NCBI GenBank assembly: GCA_009782865.1
Contig: WRIF01000077.1
Coordinates: 1-7,167 of the forward strand
Source of the DNA: Promicromonosporaceae bacterium
Lineage (GTDB): Bacteria > Actinomycetota > Actinomycetes > Actinomycetales > Cellulomonadaceae
Reading direction: 5' to 3'
DNA length: 7,167 bases
How positions within the stretch are numbered: the stretch's first letter is position 1; every line of letters starts with the position of its first letter. The translations under genes and the position numbers were made by a program. Below the pieces are notes generated by a model. The model was not told the DNA's origin, did not search any database, and worked only from the letters and a program-made list of their open reading frames with translations. Of this stretch, positions 4,478 to 7,167 are shown piece after piece.

Positions 4478-7167
4478 CTAGGCGCGTGGGATTTCGCGCA
4501 TCTCGTAGGTGTCGATCACGTCACCCTCGCGGATGTCGTTGAAGGAGCCGAGTCCGATACCGCACTCGAAGCCCTCCCGAACCTCGGTGACATCGTCCTT
4601 CTCCCGGCGCAACGACTCGATGGTGAGGTTGTCGCCAATGACGACGCCCTCGCGAAGCACGCGGGCCTTGGAGTTGCGACGGATCGTGCCCTTGCGGACG
4701 ATCGAACCGGCAATGTTGCCGAACTTCGAGGAACGGAACACCTGGCGAATCTCGGCCGAACCGAGCGACGCCTCCTCGAACTCGGGCTTGAGCATGCCCT
4801 TGAGCGAGGCCTCGATGTCTTCGATGGCGGCGTAGATGACCGAGTAGAACTTGACCTCAACACCCTCGCGGTCGGCCATCTCCTCGACGCGCTCGCCGTA
4901 GCGGACGTTGAAGCCGATGATGACGGCGTTGTCGACGGTGGCGAGGTTGACATCGTTCTGGGTGATGGCGCCGACGCCACGGTGGATGACCCGCAGCTGG
5001 ACCTCTTCGGATCCGACATCGATCTGCAGCAAGGCGTCTTCCAGGGCCTCGACCGCACCGGAGACGTCACCCTTGATGATGAGGTTGAGGGTGTCGACCT
5101 TGCCCTGCTCGAGGGCCTTGGTGAAGTCCTCCAGCGAGACGCGCTTGCGGCGCTTGGCCAGCAGGGCGGCGCGCTCGGCGGCCTCCCGCTTCTCGGCGAT
5201 CTGTCGGGCGGTGCGCTCATCCGGGGCCACCAGGAAGTTGTCGCCGGCCGACGGCACCGAGGCCAGGCCAAGCACCTGCACCGGGCGGGCCGGTTCGGCC
5301 TGCTCCAACTTCTCCCCATGCTCGTCGAACATGGCCCGCACTCGGCCGTGGGCGGTGCCCGCGACGATGGCATCCCCGACGCGCAGCGTGCCGGACTGCA
5401 CCAGCACCGTGGCGACCGCGCCGCGACCCCGGTCGAGGTTGGCCTCGATGGTCACGCCGCGGGCGTGCTTGTTCGGGTTGGCCCGCAGGTCGAGGGCGGC
5501 GTCCGCCGTCAGCAGGACGGCCTCCAGCAGCTCGTCGATGCCGACGCGGTTGCGCGCCGAGACATCGACAAACATGGTGTCGCCGCCGTACTCCTCGGCC
5601 ACCAGGTTGTACTCGGTGAGCTGCTGACGAATCTTCGCCGGGTTGGCGGTGTCCTTATCGATCTTGTTCACGGCCACGACAATCGGCACCCCGGCCGCCT
5701 GGGCGTGGTTGAGGGCCTCGATGGTCTGCGGCATGACGCCGTCGTCGGCGGCCACCACCAGGATGGCGATGTCCGTGACCTGCGCCCCACGGGCACGCAT
5801 GGCGGTGAACGCCTCGTGACCGGGGGTGTCGATGAACGTGATGGGACGGTCGGCGCCCTCGTGCACGTGATGCACCTGGTAGGCGCCGATGTGCTGGGTG
5901 ATGCCGCCGTGCTCGCCGGCCACCACGTCCGTGGAGCGGATGGCGTCGAGCAGCTTGGTCTTGCCGTGGTCAACGTGACCCATGACGGTGACCACCGGCG
6001 GGCGCGGCTGCAGGTCCTCATCGGTCTCGCCGGCCTGCTCGGCCTCGAGGTCGATCGAGAAGCTCTCCAGCAGCTCGCGGTCCTCTTCCTCCGCGGAGAC
6101 CATCTCGATCTTGTAGCCGAGCTCCTCTCCGAGGATCTGGAAGGTCGCCTCGTCCAGCGACTGGGTGGCCGTGGCCATCTCACCGAGGTGGAACAGCACG
6201 GTCACCAGTGACGCCGGGTTAGCGTCGATCTTGTCTGCGAAGTCGTTGAGCGAGGAGCCCTGGCGCAGGCGAACGATGGTCTCGCCGGAACCCCGCGGGA
6301 CGATGGCGCCACCCAGCGAGGGGGCCTGCATCGCCTCAAACTCTTGCCGCTTGGCGCGCTTGGACTTCCGCCCCCGGACGGGGCGGCCTCCCTGCCTGCC
6401 AAAGGCGCCGGCGGTCTGGCCACGGCCAACTCCACCGGGGCGGCCGGGGCCACCGGGACGGAATCCGCCCCCGGGTGCACCCCCTCCGGGGCGAGCCCCC
6501 TGCCCACCGCGACCGCGGCCACCGGGGCCAGCGGCCGCGCCGGCGGCGCCGGGGCGCAGCTGGTTGGTGCGTCCCGCCATCATGCCGGGGTTCGGGCGCG
6601 GGCCACCGGGACGGGGGCCGCCAGGGCGCGGACCACCGGCCCCGGCCTCGGTCTCCCTTTCGGGGCGCTGACCGGGGCGCGGCATGCCCTGCGAGGGGGC
6701 AAACGGATTGTTGCCGGGACGCGGAGTCCCCTCCCGCGGCTTGCGACCCATGCCCTGCGAGGGGGCAAACGGGTTGTTGCCGGGGCGCGGCCCGGCGGCG
6801 CGGGCACCGGCCGGGCGGGGCGCACTCGGCCGGGGGGCGGCCTCGGCGGGCGCCCCAGGCGCGGCCGGGGCGGGGGTCTCGGCCGGCGGGGGCGGCGCGG
6901 CCGCTGCGGCCGGGTCAGACTCAGGCACGACGGCTTCGGTCACGGCGGCCGGCTTGGGGCCGGGCGTCGCCTTGGGGCCGGCGGTGGCGGGCTTGGCGGC
7001 CGGCGCCTCCGACGGCGCGGGCGCGGCAGCCTTCTCCTCAGGGGCGCCATCCGCGGCGGAGGGTTCCGCCTGCTTCGCGGCGGCGGCCTTCTTGGCGGCG
7101 GCAGCGGCGACCTTCTCTGCCTTCGCGGCAGCCTGGGCCGCGAACTTTTCTCTCATCTGGCGCTCGA
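4478..7167 (-). CDS. infB: Translation initiation factor IF-2, 5' end outside window
   Basis: IF-2 is the GTPase that brings initiator fMet-tRNA to the 30S subunit and promotes subunit joining. The frame stays open to the right edge. An internal ATG at 7156 gives 892 residues, but in-frame codons for E-R-Q precede it. [10 protein letters not shown] resembles the end of the conserved IF2_N module, so the true start is probably some 50 codons upstream. Numbered from that ATG: a low-complexity Ala/Pro/Gly/Arg region (about 1-265) with two [11 protein letters not shown] repeats, a basic patch [14 protein letters not shown], a second IF2_N-like module (about 290-352), then the GTPase domain with G1 GHVDHGKT (393-400), G2 GGITQHIG (417-424), G3 DTPGH (443-447), G4 NKID (497-500) and G5 SA (533-534). 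Domain II (about 565-645), the conserved [15 protein letters not shown] (691-705) and the C-terminal tRNA-binding domain, ending [15 protein letters not shown], follow. All GTPase motifs are intact. Confidence 0.96.
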   Translation of the reverse strand, partial: ERQMREKFAAQAAAKAEKVAAAAAKKAAAAKQAEPSAADGAPEEKAAAPAPSEAPAAKPATAGPKATPGPKPAAVTEAVVPESDPAAAAAPPPPAETPAPAAPGAPAEAAPRPSAPRPAGARAAGPRPGNNPFAPSQGMGRKPREGTPRPGNNPFAPSQGMPRPGQRPERETEAGAGGPRPGGPRPGGPRPNPGMMAGRTNQLRPGAAGAAAGPGGRGRGGQGARPGGGAPGGGFRPGGPGRPGGVGRGQTAGAFGRQGGRPVRGRKSKRAKRQEFEAMQAPSLGGAIVPRGSGETIVRLRQGSSLNDFADKIDANPASLVTVLFHLGEMATATQSLDEATFQILGEELGYKIEMVSAEEEDRELLESFSIDLEAEQAGETDEDLQPRPPVVTVMGHVDHGKTKLLDAIRSTDVVAGEHGGITQHIGAYQVHHVHEGADRPITFIDTPGHEAFTAMRARGAQVTDIAILVVAADDGVMPQTIEALNHAQAAGVPIVVAVNKIDKDTANPAKIRQQLTEYNLVAEEYGGDTMFVDVSARNRVGIDELLEAVLLTADAALDLRANPNKHARGVTIEANLDRGRGAVATVLVQSGTLRVGDAIVAGTAHGRVRAMFDEHGEKLEQAEPARPVQVLGLASVPSAGDNFLVAPDERTARQIAEKREAAERAALLAKRRKRVSLEDFTKALEQGKVDTLNLIIKGDVSGAVEALEDALLQIDVGSEEVQLRVIHRGVGAITQNDVNLATVDNAVIIGFNVRYGERVEEMADREGVEVKFYSVIYAAIEDIEASLKGMLKPEFEEASLGSAEIRQVFRSSKFGNIAGSIVRKGTIRRNSKARVLREGVVIGDNLTIESLRREKDDVTEVREGFECGIGLGSFNDIREGDVIDTYEMREIPRA
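6683..6724. repeat. infB internal repeat, downstream unit (66-bp period)
   Basis: A 42-base unit that recurs at 6749-6790 with two mismatches, spaced by exactly 66 bases (22 codons). It encodes [14 protein letters not shown], residues 145-158 counted from the ATG at 7156. The repeat is in frame and lies in the disordered N-terminal region; similar GNNPFA units are known in actinobacterial IF-2. Confidence 0.8.
6749..6790. repeat. infB internal repeat, upstream unit (66-bp period)
   Basis: Partner of 6683-6724, 40 of 42 bases identical, encoding [14 protein letters not shown] at residues 123-136. The near-identity at the DNA level, including third positions, suggests a fairly recent duplication or ongoing gene conversion between the units. 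Confidence 0.8.

Noticed and set aside
4187..6211. Long plus-strand open frame (674 codons) across the infB-rbfA gap and antisense to infB
   Set aside because: From 4478 it is exactly antisense to intact, motif-perfect infB. Long antisense frames are expected in high-GC genes, its translation resembles no protein I know, and nothing supports the part in the gap.
7154..7156. ATG at 7156 as the true start of infB
   Set aside because: The frame continues upstream with E-R-Q codons to the window edge, and [10 protein letters not shown] fits the end of the conserved IF2_N module, so this is an internal methionine.

Overview
The window is a chromosomal housekeeping block from a high-GC bacterium, almost certainly an actinobacterium. 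The signs are about 70% GC in the core genes, strong C/G preference at third codon positions, an IF-2 with a long Pro/Gly/Ala/Arg-rich N-terminal region carrying repeated [11 protein letters not shown] units, and RNase J rather than RNase E-type context. A deeper class (for example Acidimicrobiia) is only a guess. All recognised housekeeping genes read on the minus strand, in the transcription order infB > rbfA > truB > ribF > (GNAT acetyltransferase) > rnj.

Right part (4478-7167): infB, translation initiation factor IF-2. It runs off the right edge, so its N-terminal start domain is missing. A 303-base gap follows (4175-4477) with a strong GC hairpin just after the infB stop and a likely leaderless promoter directly in front of rbfA. 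Middle (1626-4174): rbfA, truB and ribF, a tight group for 30S maturation, tRNA pseudouridylation and FMN/FAD synthesis. rbfA and truB overlap, and ribF starts 20 bases after truB ends, behind its own -10-like box.

Left part (1-1667): the most unusual stretch. A small GNAT acetyltransferase gene of clearly lower GC lies behind ribF. It is bracketed by a 27-base imperfect direct repeat. The right copy is the present 3' end of ribF. The left copy, 540 bases away, still reads as a second RibF C-terminus (MNADVARSRELL-stop). The arrangement looks like an insertion into the 3' end of ribF that re-supplied the gene's tail and displaced the old one. Abutting the displaced tail, on the plus strand, is a small unlisted gene for a 53-residue single-pass membrane protein. 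It is divergent from rnj (RNase J, running off the left edge) across only 46 bases.

Four genes (rnj, the small membrane protein gene, rbfA, ribF) have a TAnnnT box ending 6-7 bases before their start codon and no Shine-Dalgarno sequence, which is the geometry of leaderless transcripts. The GNAT gene instead has a clear AGGAG, a further mark of different origin. No tRNA, rRNA, CRISPR or complete transposon was seen.
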